Shown one piece after another: positions 8,620-16,790 of a stretch of 44,188 nt of DNA. Source of the DNA: CAKSQL01 sp045649415 (GTDB taxonomy: Bacteria > Bacillota > Clostridia > UBA1381); contig JAZRPY010000023.1 of assembly GCA_045649415.1 (NCBI GenBank), forward strand, positions 1-44,188. Reading direction: 5' to 3'. The position numbers were made by a program, and so were the translations under genes. The notes below the pieces were generated by a model. The model saw only the letters and a program-made list of their open reading frames with translations. It was not told the origin of the DNA and ran no database searches. Each line of letters begins with the position of its first letter. The first letter of the stretch is position 1.

Positions 8620-8691
8620 TTGCATCTAAACCTTATGTGTCGCAATGCAGAAAATGGTTTCCATCTAAACCTTATGTATTGCAATAAAATA
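8620..8691 (+). repeat. Two-copy tandem repeat, 39-bp period
   Basis: CATCTAAACCTTATGT occurs at 8623-8638 and 8662-8677, each followed by an almost identical 8-mer (GTCGCAAT, ATTGCAAT). Each copy also makes a small hairpin: GTTT-GCATCT-AAAC in the first and GGTTT-CCATCT-AAACC in the second. It fills the gap between the esterase and the DUF624 gene. A frame through it is open but has no start signal, so I treat the repeat as non-coding. Confidence 0.6.
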
Positions 8692-8720
8692 AATTGTTTC
8701 ATTGTGAAAGGAAAACAAAA

Positions 8721-9608
8721 ATGTCATTACTACATCCTAATTTCGACAAAGCAGGCAAGGGAGTTTCGAAGAATGAAAACAATAAATATGTATATACATA
8801 TTTTGAGTCATTTTTTCGCAATTTCAAAAAGCTTATGTTTGCAAATATTATATACTTTATAGCATCACTACCCGTTATGGTTATAGTTGGTGCAATATTT
8901 ATTTATATGATATATCCTCAATTGAGTGATACCTTGCAATTTTTAGCAAGCCGAGTTAACACCAATCAGATTTTTGATAGTCTTGAGGGTGCATATATAT
9001 TTCAATTGACATTTATATTTAGCTTTTTGTTTTTGCTTTTGTTCGGCTCAGGCCCTGCAAGTGCAGGATATACATATATAACAAAAAATGCTGCAATTGA
9101 AAAGCATACATGGACTTTTAAGGACTTTGTTAAGGTTTCAAAAGACAATTTTAAACAGAGTATAGCAGTGGTTATTTTTGATATTGTTGCATTAGTTGTA
9201 TTTTTAAATGCCCAGCTAATATATTCGGCATTATATTCAAAATCTGAGAGCATAATTTATCTCATACTTATGGGAATAATATTCTTTGTCTTTATATTAT
9301 TGAGTTTTGTTCACGGGTATCTGTATCAAATGATTATTACATTTGACAATAAACTCTCAGTACTATATAAAAATGCGCTGATTCTGGCTATTGCAAAATT
9401 TCCAAAGAATATTTTAATGATTCTTGTGCCTGTTTTGGTTACATATTGGCTATTCTCATATCTTGCTCCTATGGGACTTGTTATTTTATCCTTGTTCTTA
9501 TGGATTAGTATAACAAGGTATCCTATGGATTTTTATGCTGCAAGAACGATAAATGAATTAGTTAAAAAAGAAAAGCGCGAGGAAAATGAGAAAGGAACAG
9601 ATGAGTAA
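8721..9608 (+). CDS. DUF624 (YesL/YesV-type) membrane protein
   Basis: This integral membrane protein of about 295 residues matches the DUF624 pattern: an N-terminal amphipathic region ending FFRNFKKLMFANIIYF, a first membrane helix, then GSGPASAGYTYITKNAAIEKHTWTFKDF-like sequence that is the family hallmark (GPAxAG followed by a basic, aromatic cytoplasmic loop), and four further hydrophobic segments. Family members often lie beside carbohydrate ABC transporters, and their biochemical role is unknown. The start at 8721 is chosen because AAAGG lies 9 bp upstream; an in-frame upstream TTG at 8694 has no such site. Its TAA overlaps the mnmG ATG by one base (TAATG), so mnmG translation is probably coupled to it. 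Confidence 0.8.
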   Translation: MSLLHPNFDKAGKGVSKNENNKYVYTYFESFFRNFKKLMFANIIYFIASLPVMVIVGAIFIYMIYPQLSDTLQFLASRVNTNQIFDSLEGAYIFQLTFIFSFLFLLLFGSGPASAGYTYITKNAAIEKHTWTFKDFVKVSKDNFKQSIAVVIFDIVALVVFLNAQLIYSALYSKSESIIYLILMGIIFFVFILLSFVHGYLYQMIITFDNKLSVLYKNALILAIAKFPKNILMILVPVLVTYWLFSYLAPMGLVILSLFLWISITRYPMDFYAARTINELVKKEKREENEKGTDE

Positions 9609-11488
9609 TGGGTTTTTTGGAAAGCTATGATGTTGCAGTTGTTGGCGCAGGCCACGCAGGAATAGAAGCAGCACTTGCCTCGGCACGCTTGGGATTAAAC
9701 ACAGTAATGTTTTCTATAAGCCTTGACGCTATTGGAAACCTGCCTTGTAATCCAAGTATAGGTGGAACTGCCAAGGGACATCTGGTTCGTGAAATAGATG
9801 CACTTGGTGGTGAAATGGGTAAGGCAGCAGATGATACCTTTATTCAATCAAAAATGTTGAATGTGGGTAAAGGGCCTGCAGTCCATTCCCTGAGGTGTCA
9901 GATTGATAGAAAAAGATATCATATCCGTATGAAAAAGGCAGTTGAGGAACAGAAAAATCTTCATATTAAACAGGCAGAGATAACCGATGTAATTATAGAC
10001 AATGGCGTTGTTAAGGGAGTAAAAAGTCATCTTGGTACTGAATTTGGTGCAAAAGCAGTTATATTATGCACAGGAACATATTTGAAGGGAAAAATCTTAA
10101 TTGGTGAATACGAAAGAGAAAGTGGACCAGACGGGACATTCCCTGCGAATGAATTATCCAAAAACCTAAAAGCGTCAGGAATAGATATTGTTAGATTTAA
10201 AACGGGTACTCCTGCAAGAATTCATGGTGATTCCCTTGATTTCAGTTTAATGGAGAAAGAGGAAGGGGACGAGGTGATCACACCATTTTCCTTTGAAGCT
10301 GAGGATGCAGGAAAAAATGTTGCGGCTTGCTGGCTTACCTACACAAACGAGGAAACTCATAAAATAATAAGAGATAATATTCATTTAGCACCAATGTATA
10401 GTGGCAGAGTTGAAGGGGTAGGTGCAAGATATTGTCCGTCAATTGAGGACAAGGTTGTACGATTTAAGGACAAGGAAAGACATCAGCTTTTTATGGAGCC
10501 AATGGGACTTGACACAAAGGAGATGTATGCGCAAGGCATCAGTACAGGGCTTCCAGAGGATGTTCAGCTTAAGATGTTAAGGACTATAAAAGGACTTGAG
10601 AATGTTGATATAATGCGTCCTGCATATGCAATCGAATATGATTGTTGTGATCCTACTCAGTTATATCCTACATTGGAATTTAAAAAAATAAGTGGACTTT
10701 ACGGAGCAGGACAGTTTAATGGCACAAGTGGATATGAAGAAGCTGCAGCACAGGGACTCGTTGCAGGAATAAATGCTGCTTTAAAGTTAAAAGGTGAAGA
10801 GGAAATGACTCTTGACCGCTCTCAAGGATATATCGGTACTCTTATTGATGATTTGGTTACAAAGGGTACAAATGAGCCATATAGAATGATGACCTCAAGG
10901 TCAGAGTACAGGCTTTTATTAAGACAGGATAATGCAGATGAAAGATTGACTCCGATAGGCTACAAAGTTGGACTCATAAGCGAGGAAAGATATAAAAAAT
11001 TCCTTCATAAAATGGAGCTTGTAAATAATGAGGTAGAAAGAATGAGAGGAATTGTTCTTTCACCGAATATTGCAAACCCTGTGCTTGAAAAGTGTAAAAC
11101 AACACCTGTAGCTACAGGAATCAGACTTTCGGATATGATAAAAAGACCTGAGCTTAATTATGAAAGATTACAGGAAGTAGATAAAAATAGACCAAAGCTT
11201 CCTTCTGATGTGACCGAACAGGTGGAAATAAGGCTTAAGTATGAAGGGTATATTGCAAGACAGATACAACAGGTGGAGCAGTTTAAAAAGATGGAATCAA
11301 AGCTTTTACCACAGGATGTTGACTATTCTAGTATTCATGGACTACGACTTGAAGCAAGACAAAAGCTAAACAAAATCAAGCCTGCATCCTTGGGACAGGC
11401 ATCAAGAATTTCAGGTGTATCTCCTGCAGATGTGTCCGTTCTTGTTGTGTGGCTTGAAGGTCTTAAAAATGATGAAAAGGAGCTGTAA
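9608..11488 (+). CDS. mnmG: tRNA uridine-5-carboxymethylaminomethyl modification enzyme MnmG (GidA)
   Basis: MnmG, with MnmE, uses FAD and a methylene-folate donor to install the cmnm5 group on U34 of tRNAs reading split codon boxes. The 626-residue length is normal. The N-terminal FAD-binding motif VVGAGHAGIEAALASARLG is at about 10-28, followed by the MnmG signature PCNPSIGGTAKGHLVREIDALGGEM. A second signature, the loop GQFNGTSGYEEAAAQGLVAG, is near 370-390, and the helical C-terminal MnmE-interaction domain follows. It normally lies beside mnmE or rsmG; here its neighbours are a DUF624 gene (1-base overlap) and a DtxR-type regulator (3-bp gap), which is an unusual partnership. Confidence 0.97.
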   Translation: MGFLESYDVAVVGAGHAGIEAALASARLGLNTVMFSISLDAIGNLPCNPSIGGTAKGHLVREIDALGGEMGKAADDTFIQSKMLNVGKGPAVHSLRCQIDRKRYHIRMKKAVEEQKNLHIKQAEITDVIIDNGVVKGVKSHLGTEFGAKAVILCTGTYLKGKILIGEYERESGPDGTFPANELSKNLKASGIDIVRFKTGTPARIHGDSLDFSLMEKEEGDEVITPFSFEAEDAGKNVAACWLTYTNEETHKIIRDNIHLAPMYSGRVEGVGARYCPSIEDKVVRFKDKERHQLFMEPMGLDTKEMYAQGISTGLPEDVQLKMLRTIKGLENVDIMRPAYAIEYDCCDPTQLYPTLEFKKISGLYGAGQFNGTSGYEEAAAQGLVAGINAALKLKGEEEMTLDRSQGYIGTLIDDLVTKGTNEPYRMMTSRSEYRLLLRQDNADERLTPIGYKVGLISEERYKKFLHKMELVNNEVERMRGIVLSPNIANPVLEKCKTTPVATGIRLSDMIKRPELNYERLQEVDKNRPKLPSDVTEQVEIRLKYEGYIARQIQQVEQFKKMESKLLPQDVDYSSIHGLRLEARQKLNKIKPASLGQASRISGVSPADVSVLVVWLEGLKNDEKEL

Positions 11489-11491
11489 CAA

Positions 11492-11857
11492 ATGAAAGAA
11501 TCAGGAGAAATGTATCTTGAATCTATTTATGTCCTGTGCAAGAAAAAGAGCATGGTGAGGTCTATTGATGTTGCAGAGCATATGAATTATTCAAAACCGA
11601 GCGTTAGCAGAGCTATTGGGTTGTTGAAGAATGCAGGATATATACTGGTTGACAAAGATGGATATATAACTTTAACAAACAAAGGGGAAGAAACTGCAAC
11701 AAAGATTTTTGAAAGGCATAATCTTCTCACAAAAATGATTGTATTCTTAGGAGTTGATGAAAAAACAGCCTCCGAGGATGCGTGTAGAATTGAGCATGTT
11801 ATAAGTGAAAAAACCATAGACGCAGTAAAGAATTATCTTGAGAATATAAAAAAATAG
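11492..11857 (+). CDS. DtxR-family metal-dependent repressor, short two-domain form
   Basis: This 121-residue regulator has an N-terminal winged helix (about 1-62, with SVSRAIGLLKNAGYI as recognition helix and wing entry) and a dimerisation domain (about 65-119). It lacks the C-terminal SH3-like domain of full-length DtxR. Aligned by eye with DtxR, the primary metal site is kept as M7, C98, E101 and H102 (DtxR M10, C102, E105, H106), whereas manganese-type MntR has Asp and Glu at the first two. The ancillary site is eroded: H76 is kept, but the E83 and H98 positions are T80 and S94. I infer iron(II) sensing. Likely targets are the palindromes at feoA and feoB (29395-29412, 29102-29119). It is co-transcribed with mnmG. 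Confidence 0.88.
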   Translation: MKESGEMYLESIYVLCKKKSMVRSIDVAEHMNYSKPSVSRAIGLLKNAGYILVDKDGYITLTNKGEETATKIFERHNLLTKMIVFLGVDEKTASEDACRIEHVISEKTIDAVKNYLENIKK

Positions 11858-11883
11858 TGGCTTTTAAAAGCCACTATTTTTTT
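11856..11883. terminator. Bidirectional terminator between the DtxR gene and fba
   Basis: AGTGGCTTTT and AAAAGCCACT (11856-11875) form a perfect 20-base palindrome, flanked by A-runs on the left and T-runs on the right. It can serve both converging genes, and the DtxR stop codon lies at its left edge. Confidence 0.85.
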
Positions 11884-11887
11884 ATGA

Positions 11888-12751
11888 TTACGCCTTATTG
11901 ATTGAGCCGAACAACTCCATTTTTTCCTTAACAATTTCCTTGATTGCTTCGCAACCGGGAGCTAATAGTTTTCTTGGGTCAAAGCCCTTGCCTTGAAGGT
12001 CTTTGCCTTCTTCGATATATTTTCTTGTTGCAGCCTGGAAATAAAGCTGACACTCGGTATTTACATTGATTTTTGCAACTCCCAATGAAATTGCAGTCTT
12101 AATCATATCTGCAGGGATACCTGTACCACCGTGAAGAACTAATGGTAAATCACCAATCAAAGCCTTTGTTTTACCAAGAGCATCAAAGTCAAGTCCCTTC
12201 CAATTTTCAGGATATTTTCCGTGAATATTGCCGATACCTGCTGCTAAGAAGTCAACACCTAAGTCGCCGATAGCCTTACACTCGTTAGGGTCTGCAACCT
12301 CACCTGCACCAACAACTCCATCCTCTTCGCCACCAATTGAGCCTACCTCAGCTTCAATTGAAATTCCTTTATTATGGCAGATTTCAACCAATTCTTTGGT
12401 TTTTGCTATGTTTTCTTCAATTGGGTAGTGAGAACCGTCAAACATAACTGATGAAAAACCTGCATCAATACACTTCAAACAACCTTCATATGAACCGTGG
12501 TCTAAGTGAAGTGCAACAGGAACTGTAATATTCATATCTTCAATCATAGCCTTAACCATTTGAGCTACTGTTTTGAAACCTGTCATATACTTACCTGCAC
12601 CCTCAGATACACCAAGAATAACGGGGGAATTATTCTCCTGAGCTGTTTGAAGAATAGACTTTGTCCATTCTAAGTTGTTAATGTTAAATTGACCTACTGC
12701 ATATTTGCCTGCAACAGCTTTTTTTAACATTTCAGTTGCTGAAACTAACAT
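11888..12751 (-). CDS. fba: Class II fructose-1,6-bisphosphate aldolase
   Basis: This zinc-dependent aldolase splits fructose-1,6-bisphosphate into glyceraldehyde-3-phosphate and dihydroxyacetone phosphate in glycolysis. The 287-residue length and sequence fit the class II bacterial type. D84 and the zinc-binding H85 are in ALHLDHGSYE, the acidic EAEVGSIGGEEDGV segment follows, and GIGNIHGKYP and VLHGGTGIP supply further zinc and phosphate contacts. NVNTE near 235 is the last active-site block. GGAGGAAAT precedes the ATG. Tagatose-bisphosphate aldolase is a close relative, but the GNIHGKYP block and the single-copy context favour the glycolytic enzyme. Confidence 0.95.
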   Translation of the reverse strand: MLVSATEMLKKAVAGKYAVGQFNINNLEWTKSILQTAQENNSPVILGVSEGAGKYMTGFKTVAQMVKAMIEDMNITVPVALHLDHGSYEGCLKCIDAGFSSVMFDGSHYPIEENIAKTKELVEICHNKGISIEAEVGSIGGEEDGVVGAGEVADPNECKAIGDLGVDFLAAGIGNIHGKYPENWKGLDFDALGKTKALIGDLPLVLHGGTGIPADMIKTAISLGVAKINVNTECQLYFQAATRKYIEEGKDLQGKGFDPRKLLAPGCEAIKEIVKEKMELFGSINKA

Positions 12752-12790
12752 TGTTAATTTCCTCCTTGTAAAAAATTTTTTATATCTATG

Positions 12791-12812
12791 ACGACATTAA
12801 GTCGTTATTATA
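12791..12812 (-). promoter_or_regulatory. Probable -10 element and dyad upstream of fba
   Basis: On the minus strand TATAAT (12807-12812) is followed at once by the dyad ACGAC-TTAAT-GTCGT (12791-12805), which would lie around the transcription start. No good -35 box is found 16-18 bp upstream, so either the promoter depends on an activator or fba is also read from upstream. Confidence 0.35.
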
Positions 12813-12814
12813 GA

Positions 12815-13417
12815 CTATTTTTTGATAACAATGGCATCATTATTCATAAGCTCCTCATATGCTTCTTCTGTGAATTCAATCAATTTTGAAGCACCACAGC
12901 CTTCACATTTTAAAACAATACCCTTATTTTGAATATCAGCATCGATATTGTCAGCTCCACATTCACATTTAATGGATCCTTCAACTAACATCTGGTCAAT
13001 TTCAGATATTATTGACAATATCATAGATGCACCATTTTCTCTTTCAAATTGAGTGAACATTTCACCTATAAGCGTTTCCTGATTGTTAAGCTCATTCTTG
13101 ATTTTATCGGGATTGCCTATAAATAGCATCTGCATGTCGGATATGGGACAATTAAAGCAAAACAGGTCTTTCGTCCAGAAAAGCGACTTTTTTAATGTGT
13201 AGTTATGTTCGCCACTACAAAAAGGACATTCAAGAACAATATGGCATTTATTCTGAGTTTGAGTGATCGACATAACCTTCTTATTGCAATCTTTTTTACT
13301 GCAATAAAAGTCGATTGTGCTTTTTCCTGAAAAATCAAACACATTTAAGACTTTATCTGTGGTTGTGGAGCAGGTAGGACATATGTATGTGATATTCTGC
13401 TCAAATTTCTTAATCAT
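12815..13417 (-). CDS. Multi-zinc-ribbon protein of unknown function, 200 aa
   Basis: I do not recognise a named family. The protein carries several cysteine pairs with zinc-ribbon spacing: CPTC near 13-16, CSKKDC near 40, CPFC near 65, CFNC near 90, CECG near 150 and CEGC near 172. The last two pairs make one ribbon that ends the protein. It has no membrane segment or signal peptide. The ATG at 13417 is preferred over the TTG at 13423 because AAGGAG lies 10 bp before the ATG but only 4 bp before the TTG. It begins 31 bp after the 8-oxoguanine glycosylase gene and should share its message, so a role in nucleic-acid or metal handling is possible but unproven. Confidence 0.75.
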   Translation of the reverse strand: MIKKFEQNITYICPTCSTTTDKVLNVFDFSGKSTIDFYCSKKDCNKKVMSITQTQNKCHIVLECPFCSGEHNYTLKKSLFWTKDLFCFNCPISDMQMLFIGNPDKIKNELNNQETLIGEMFTQFERENGASMILSIISEIDQMLVEGSIKCECGADNIDADIQNKGIVLKCEGCGASKLIEFTEEAYEELMNNDAIVIKK

Positions 13418-13448
13418 AATCAAATATCTCCTTTAAAGGATATTTATA

Positions 13449-14324
13449 CTATACGCCAATTTTATTTTCTCTTGCATAATAGAAAAGATATTGTTGTGCA
13501 AAACCTGAATTAGCACCAAAGTGTTCTTTGGCAAATTGGGATATTGTGTCAATAGTTTGCGGTGAGTTATTGAAATAGCAATATTCCATTATTCTTTTCA
13601 TCCACACATCCACAGGGAAGCAATCATACTTTCCTAATCCAAATAGCAATATACAATCAGAAACCTTGTTCCCAACACCATCTATCTCCATTAAAACTTT
13701 TTTCGCATCTATTGATGACACATTCTTTAAGTATTCGATGCTGAATCTTTTGTCGTTTAAAAATTTATTTGCAGCATCCATAATATATTTGTCCCTGAAG
13801 CCTGCCTTTATAACCGATAAATCGTCCAATGACAAAGATAAAATTTTTTCATAAGTGGGGAAGGTGTAATATTCCTTGCCCATATATTCTATCCTGTCAC
13901 CAAAATTTTGACATAAAAGCTCAACAATTTTCTTAATTCTTGGTATGTTATTGGATGCAGAAATAATAAAGGAAACGGTACATTCCCACAAGTCCTGTTG
14001 CAACAGTCTTATCCCTGAACCAAATTCAAATGCACCAAATAAGTTTGAATCAGAGGATAATAACTCTCTTATTTTAGCATAATCTCTGTCAAAATCAAAA
14101 TATTTGTGCCATATGCAACTAAAATCATCAAGGGTGGTATTATACAAAATAACCTTATTCTTATCCTGAGATAATTTTAGTGCTTTATTATATGCAACAC
14201 CAATATAGCTTCCGTCCTCATCCTTGTTCCAACGAAAGCATTGACCACAATCGAATATATCAGAAAGCTTAAAATCCTTAACAGATGTAAGTATTAAGTT
14301 GTTATTTTCATATATTGCATTCAT
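13449..14324 (-). CDS. 8-oxoguanine DNA glycosylase/lyase (OGG1 type)
   Basis: This base-excision-repair enzyme removes 8-oxoguanine and nicks the strand. The N-terminal domain (about 1-110) includes the family segment FDCGQCFRW (about 24-32). The helix-hairpin-helix domain contains SASNNIPRIKKIV, then MEIDGVGNKVSDC, where K220 is the expected Schiff-base lysine, and FPVDVW with the catalytic D239. The 291-residue length is normal. The true start is almost certainly the ATG at 14324. Two earlier in-frame options lie at or upstream of the predicted transcription start, because the -10 box ends at 14334. The message would then begin only 2-3 nt before the start codon and have no Shine-Dalgarno site. 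The zinc-ribbon gene follows in the same unit. Confidence 0.93.
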   Translation of the reverse strand: MNAIYENNNLILTSVKDFKLSDIFDCGQCFRWNKDEDGSYIGVAYNKALKLSQDKNKVILYNTTLDDFSCIWHKYFDFDRDYAKIRELLSSDSNLFGAFEFGSGIRLLQQDLWECTVSFIISASNNIPRIKKIVELLCQNFGDRIEYMGKEYYTFPTYEKILSLSLDDLSVIKAGFRDKYIMDAANKFLNDKRFSIEYLKNVSSIDAKKVLMEIDGVGNKVSDCILLFGLGKYDCFPVDVWMKRIMEYCYFNNSPQTIDTISQFAKEHFGANSGFAQQYLFYYARENKIGV

Positions 14325-14333
14325 AATATACAT

Positions 14334-14362
14334 ATTATATCATAATAATATAGCTATATCAA
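14334..14362 (-). promoter_or_regulatory. Promoter of the glycosylase gene (leaderless)
   Basis: On the minus strand TTGATA (14357-14362) and TATAAT (14334-14339) are 17 bp apart. Transcription should begin near 14327, directly in front of the ATG at 14324-14322. Confidence 0.7.
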
Positions 14363-14389
14363 CAAAATTAAAAAAATTTGTAAAATTCG

Positions 14390-14424
14390 TGGACTTAATA
14401 CGACTTTTTGTGTTATACTATAAT
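14390..14424 (+). promoter_or_regulatory. Probable promoter for pepC-like gene and rbgA
   Basis: TGGACT (14390-14395) and TATACT (14414-14419) are 18 bp apart. A second -10-like TATAAT overlaps at 14419-14424 without a good -35. The promoter is divergent from that of the glycosylase gene. Confidence 0.45.
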
Positions 14425-14476
14425 ATAAGATAACTATCTAATCGTTGTTATTATAATTTGAAAAGAGGTTTTGGTT

Positions 14477-15883
14477 ATGGAAATTAAAGAGTTTTATGAA
14501 AAATTAAGCTATAAACAAAAGTGTGTTTATGATGAGCTTGAAACAGATAAATCAAAGGAAATGATAGATTTATGTGACCGATATAAACTCTTTCTTGATA
14601 TAGGAAAAACTGAAAGGGAATGTGTTAAAGAGGTCGAAAAAATTGCAATAGAAAACGGATTTTCAAAATTGGAGGAAAAAACCAAGCTTAATGCCGGTGA
14701 CAGAGTTTACACAATCAATAGAGATAAGAATGTTCTTTTGGCAGTAATTGGTGATCAAAGTCTTACAAATGGTGTCAATTTAGTTGGTGCACATATTGAT
14801 TCTCCAAGACTTGACTTAAAGCAAAATCCCCTGTATGAGAGTAATGATTTGGCATTATTCAAGACTCACTATTATGGTGGTATAAAAAAATATCAATGGA
14901 CTGCAATTCCTTTGTCACTTCATGGTGTTGTGTGCCTGAAGGATGGAGAAAAAATTGATATTACAATTGGTGAAAAAGACAACGAGCCAGTTTTTTGTGT
15001 AACAGACCTTCTGCCACACTTAGCAGCTGACCAGATGTCTAAGAAAATGACCGAGGGAATAGAGGGTGAAGCATTAAATATTTTAGTGGGTGGAACTCCA
15101 ATTCCCGAAACCGATATGTCAAACAGAGTGAAATTAAAGGTGCTTAGTATTTTAAATACTATGTATGGAATAACTGAAAAGGACTTTTTGTCGGCAGAAA
15201 TAGAGGCAGTTCCTGCATTTAAGGCAAGAAATGTGGGACTTGACGAAAGCTTTGTGGGTGCATACGGTCAGGACGACAGAGTGTGTGCTTTCACTGCAGT
15301 TGAGAGTATTATAAATATAAAAAATCCGAAAAAGACTGCAATATGCCTACTTGTTGATAAAGAGGAAATCGGCTCTGTTGGAAACACAGGGATGCTATCG
15401 TCTTTCTTTGAAATGACATTGGCAGAAATGCTTGAAAAACAGGTAGGAAATTGTTCTGTTACTGACCTAAATAAGCTAATCAGGAATTCTGCTTGCTTAT
15501 CTTCAGATGTGTGTAACGCCGTTGACCCTAACTATGAACAGGTTTCTGAAAAGCTAAATTCTGCATATGCAGGAAAAGGTATAGTTATCATGAAATACAC
15601 AGGTGCAAGAGGAAAATCAGAAGCAAGTGATGCATCTGCTGAGTTTATAAGAGAGCTTGTTGATATATTCGAAAAAGAAAATATTATCTGGCAATCAAGT
15701 GAGCTCGGAAAAGTTGACCAGGGTGGTGGAGGAACAATTGCTATGTATGTAGCAAATCTGAATATGGATGTTATTGATTGTGGAGTTCCTGTTCTCAGTA
15801 TGCATGCACCCTTTGAAGTAACTGCAAAGGCCGATATATATATGGCATATAAATCATATCTTGCATTCTATAACGAAAGATAA
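14477..15883 (+). CDS. M18-family zinc aminopeptidase
   Basis: This is a large, cytoplasmic, metal-dependent aminopeptidase of the M18 family (aspartyl aminopeptidase/aminopeptidase I), which removes N-terminal residues from peptides. Of 468 residues, H106 in GAHIDSPRLDLK is the first zinc ligand. GQDDRVCA supplies the bridging Asp, DKEEIGSVGNTG has the catalytic and ligand Glu pair, and SMHAPFEV near the C-terminus provides the last His. The start is the ATG at 14477, 8 bp after AAGAGG; an in-frame TTG 6 bp earlier is too close to that site. It forms an operon with rbgA 15 bp downstream. Confidence 0.93.
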   Translation: MEIKEFYEKLSYKQKCVYDELETDKSKEMIDLCDRYKLFLDIGKTERECVKEVEKIAIENGFSKLEEKTKLNAGDRVYTINRDKNVLLAVIGDQSLTNGVNLVGAHIDSPRLDLKQNPLYESNDLALFKTHYYGGIKKYQWTAIPLSLHGVVCLKDGEKIDITIGEKDNEPVFCVTDLLPHLAADQMSKKMTEGIEGEALNILVGGTPIPETDMSNRVKLKVLSILNTMYGITEKDFLSAEIEAVPAFKARNVGLDESFVGAYGQDDRVCAFTAVESIINIKNPKKTAICLLVDKEEIGSVGNTGMLSSFFEMTLAEMLEKQVGNCSVTDLNKLIRNSACLSSDVCNAVDPNYEQVSEKLNSAYAGKGIVIMKYTGARGKSEASDASAEFIRELVDIFEKENIIWQSSELGKVDQGGGGTIAMYVANLNMDVIDCGVPVLSMHAPFEVTAKADIYMAYKSYLAFYNER

Positions 15884-15898
15884 AAAGGGGAGATAAAT

Positions 15899-16753
15899 AT
15901 GCATCTACAATGGTATCCAGGGCATATGGCAAAAACCAGACGACTCATTGAAGAGAACTTAAAGCTTATTGATATAGTTGTGGAAATAACCGATGCGAGA
16001 ATTCCTTTTTCTTCAAGAAATCCTTCCTTTGATGATATTTTAAAGAATAAGCCACGCCTTATTGTTCTTAATAAAAGTGATTTAGCAGATAGCAAGGTGA
16101 CTAAATTATGGCTTGATTATTATCAAAAAAAGGGGATCAAGGTTATTCCTATAAGTTGCTTAACAGGTGCGGGAGTAAATGACATAACACTTCAGGCAAG
16201 AGAACTGTTAAAGGACAAAATCGAAAGGGAAAAAGAAAAGGGATTAACAAGGACAGTGAAGGTTATGATGGTAGGAATTCCAAATGTCGGAAAATCTACT
16301 TTAATTAACAGACTTGTTGGTAAGCAAAGTGCAAAAACAGGGGATAGACCTGGAGTTACAAGAGGAAAACAATGGTTAAGACTAAAAAATGAAATCGAGC
16401 TATTAGATACTCCCGGAATTCTCCCTCCTAAGTTTGAAGACCAAAGGGTTGCAAAAAATCTTGCATACACAGGTGCTATCAAGGATGAGATTATGAATAT
16501 TGAGCTGTTAGCATATTCGCTTCTTGATTACTTAAAAATAAACTATGCAAATGAGCTTTCCAATCGTTATAAAATTGCTGATTTTAAAGAGCTTGAGGGT
16601 TATGAAATTCTTGAAATGATAGGCAGAAAAAGAGGATGTGTAATATCAGGTGGAGAAATTGATATGGAGAGAGCTGCAAATCTTGTTATAGACGAAATGC
16701 GTGCTTGTAAAATAGGAAATATTTCCCTGGAAATACCAACTGACTTTGAATAA
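15899..16753 (+). CDS. rbgA: Ribosome biogenesis GTPase RbgA (YlqF)
   Basis: RbgA is needed for late assembly of the 50S subunit. Its G motifs are circularly permuted, as expected: G4 NKSD at 58-61 and G5-like SCLTGAG at about 86-92 come first, then G1 GIPNVGKST at 126-134 and G3 DTPG at 170-173. The N-terminal MHLQWYPGHMAKT is a family hallmark, and the C-terminal helical ANTAR-like domain (about 190-284) binds rRNA. The 284-residue length is normal. GGGGAG lies 6 bp upstream of the ATG. It follows the aminopeptidase and ends at a terminator. Confidence 0.96.
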   Translation: MHLQWYPGHMAKTRRLIEENLKLIDIVVEITDARIPFSSRNPSFDDILKNKPRLIVLNKSDLADSKVTKLWLDYYQKKGIKVIPISCLTGAGVNDITLQARELLKDKIEREKEKGLTRTVKVMMVGIPNVGKSTLINRLVGKQSAKTGDRPGVTRGKQWLRLKNEIELLDTPGILPPKFEDQRVAKNLAYTGAIKDEIMNIELLAYSLLDYLKINYANELSNRYKIADFKELEGYEILEMIGRKRGCVISGGEIDMERAANLVIDEMRACKIGNISLEIPTDFE

Positions 16754-16755
16754 AA

Positions 16756-16787
16756 AAATAAGAGCCAATGGCTCTTATTTTTTTATC
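16756..16787. terminator. Terminator shared by rbgA and the UPF0210 gene
   Basis: AAATAAGAGCC (16756-16766) and GGCTCTTATTT (16770-16780) form an 11-bp stem with loop AAT and a T-run. The A-rich left flank lets it work on both strands. Confidence 0.85.
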
Positions 16788-16790
16788 TGT

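Noticed and set aside
8620..8862. Plus-strand open frame of 80 codons through the tandem repeat
   Set aside because: It overlaps the DUF624 start in another frame and owes its repeated peptide to the DNA repeat. No start signal was seen.
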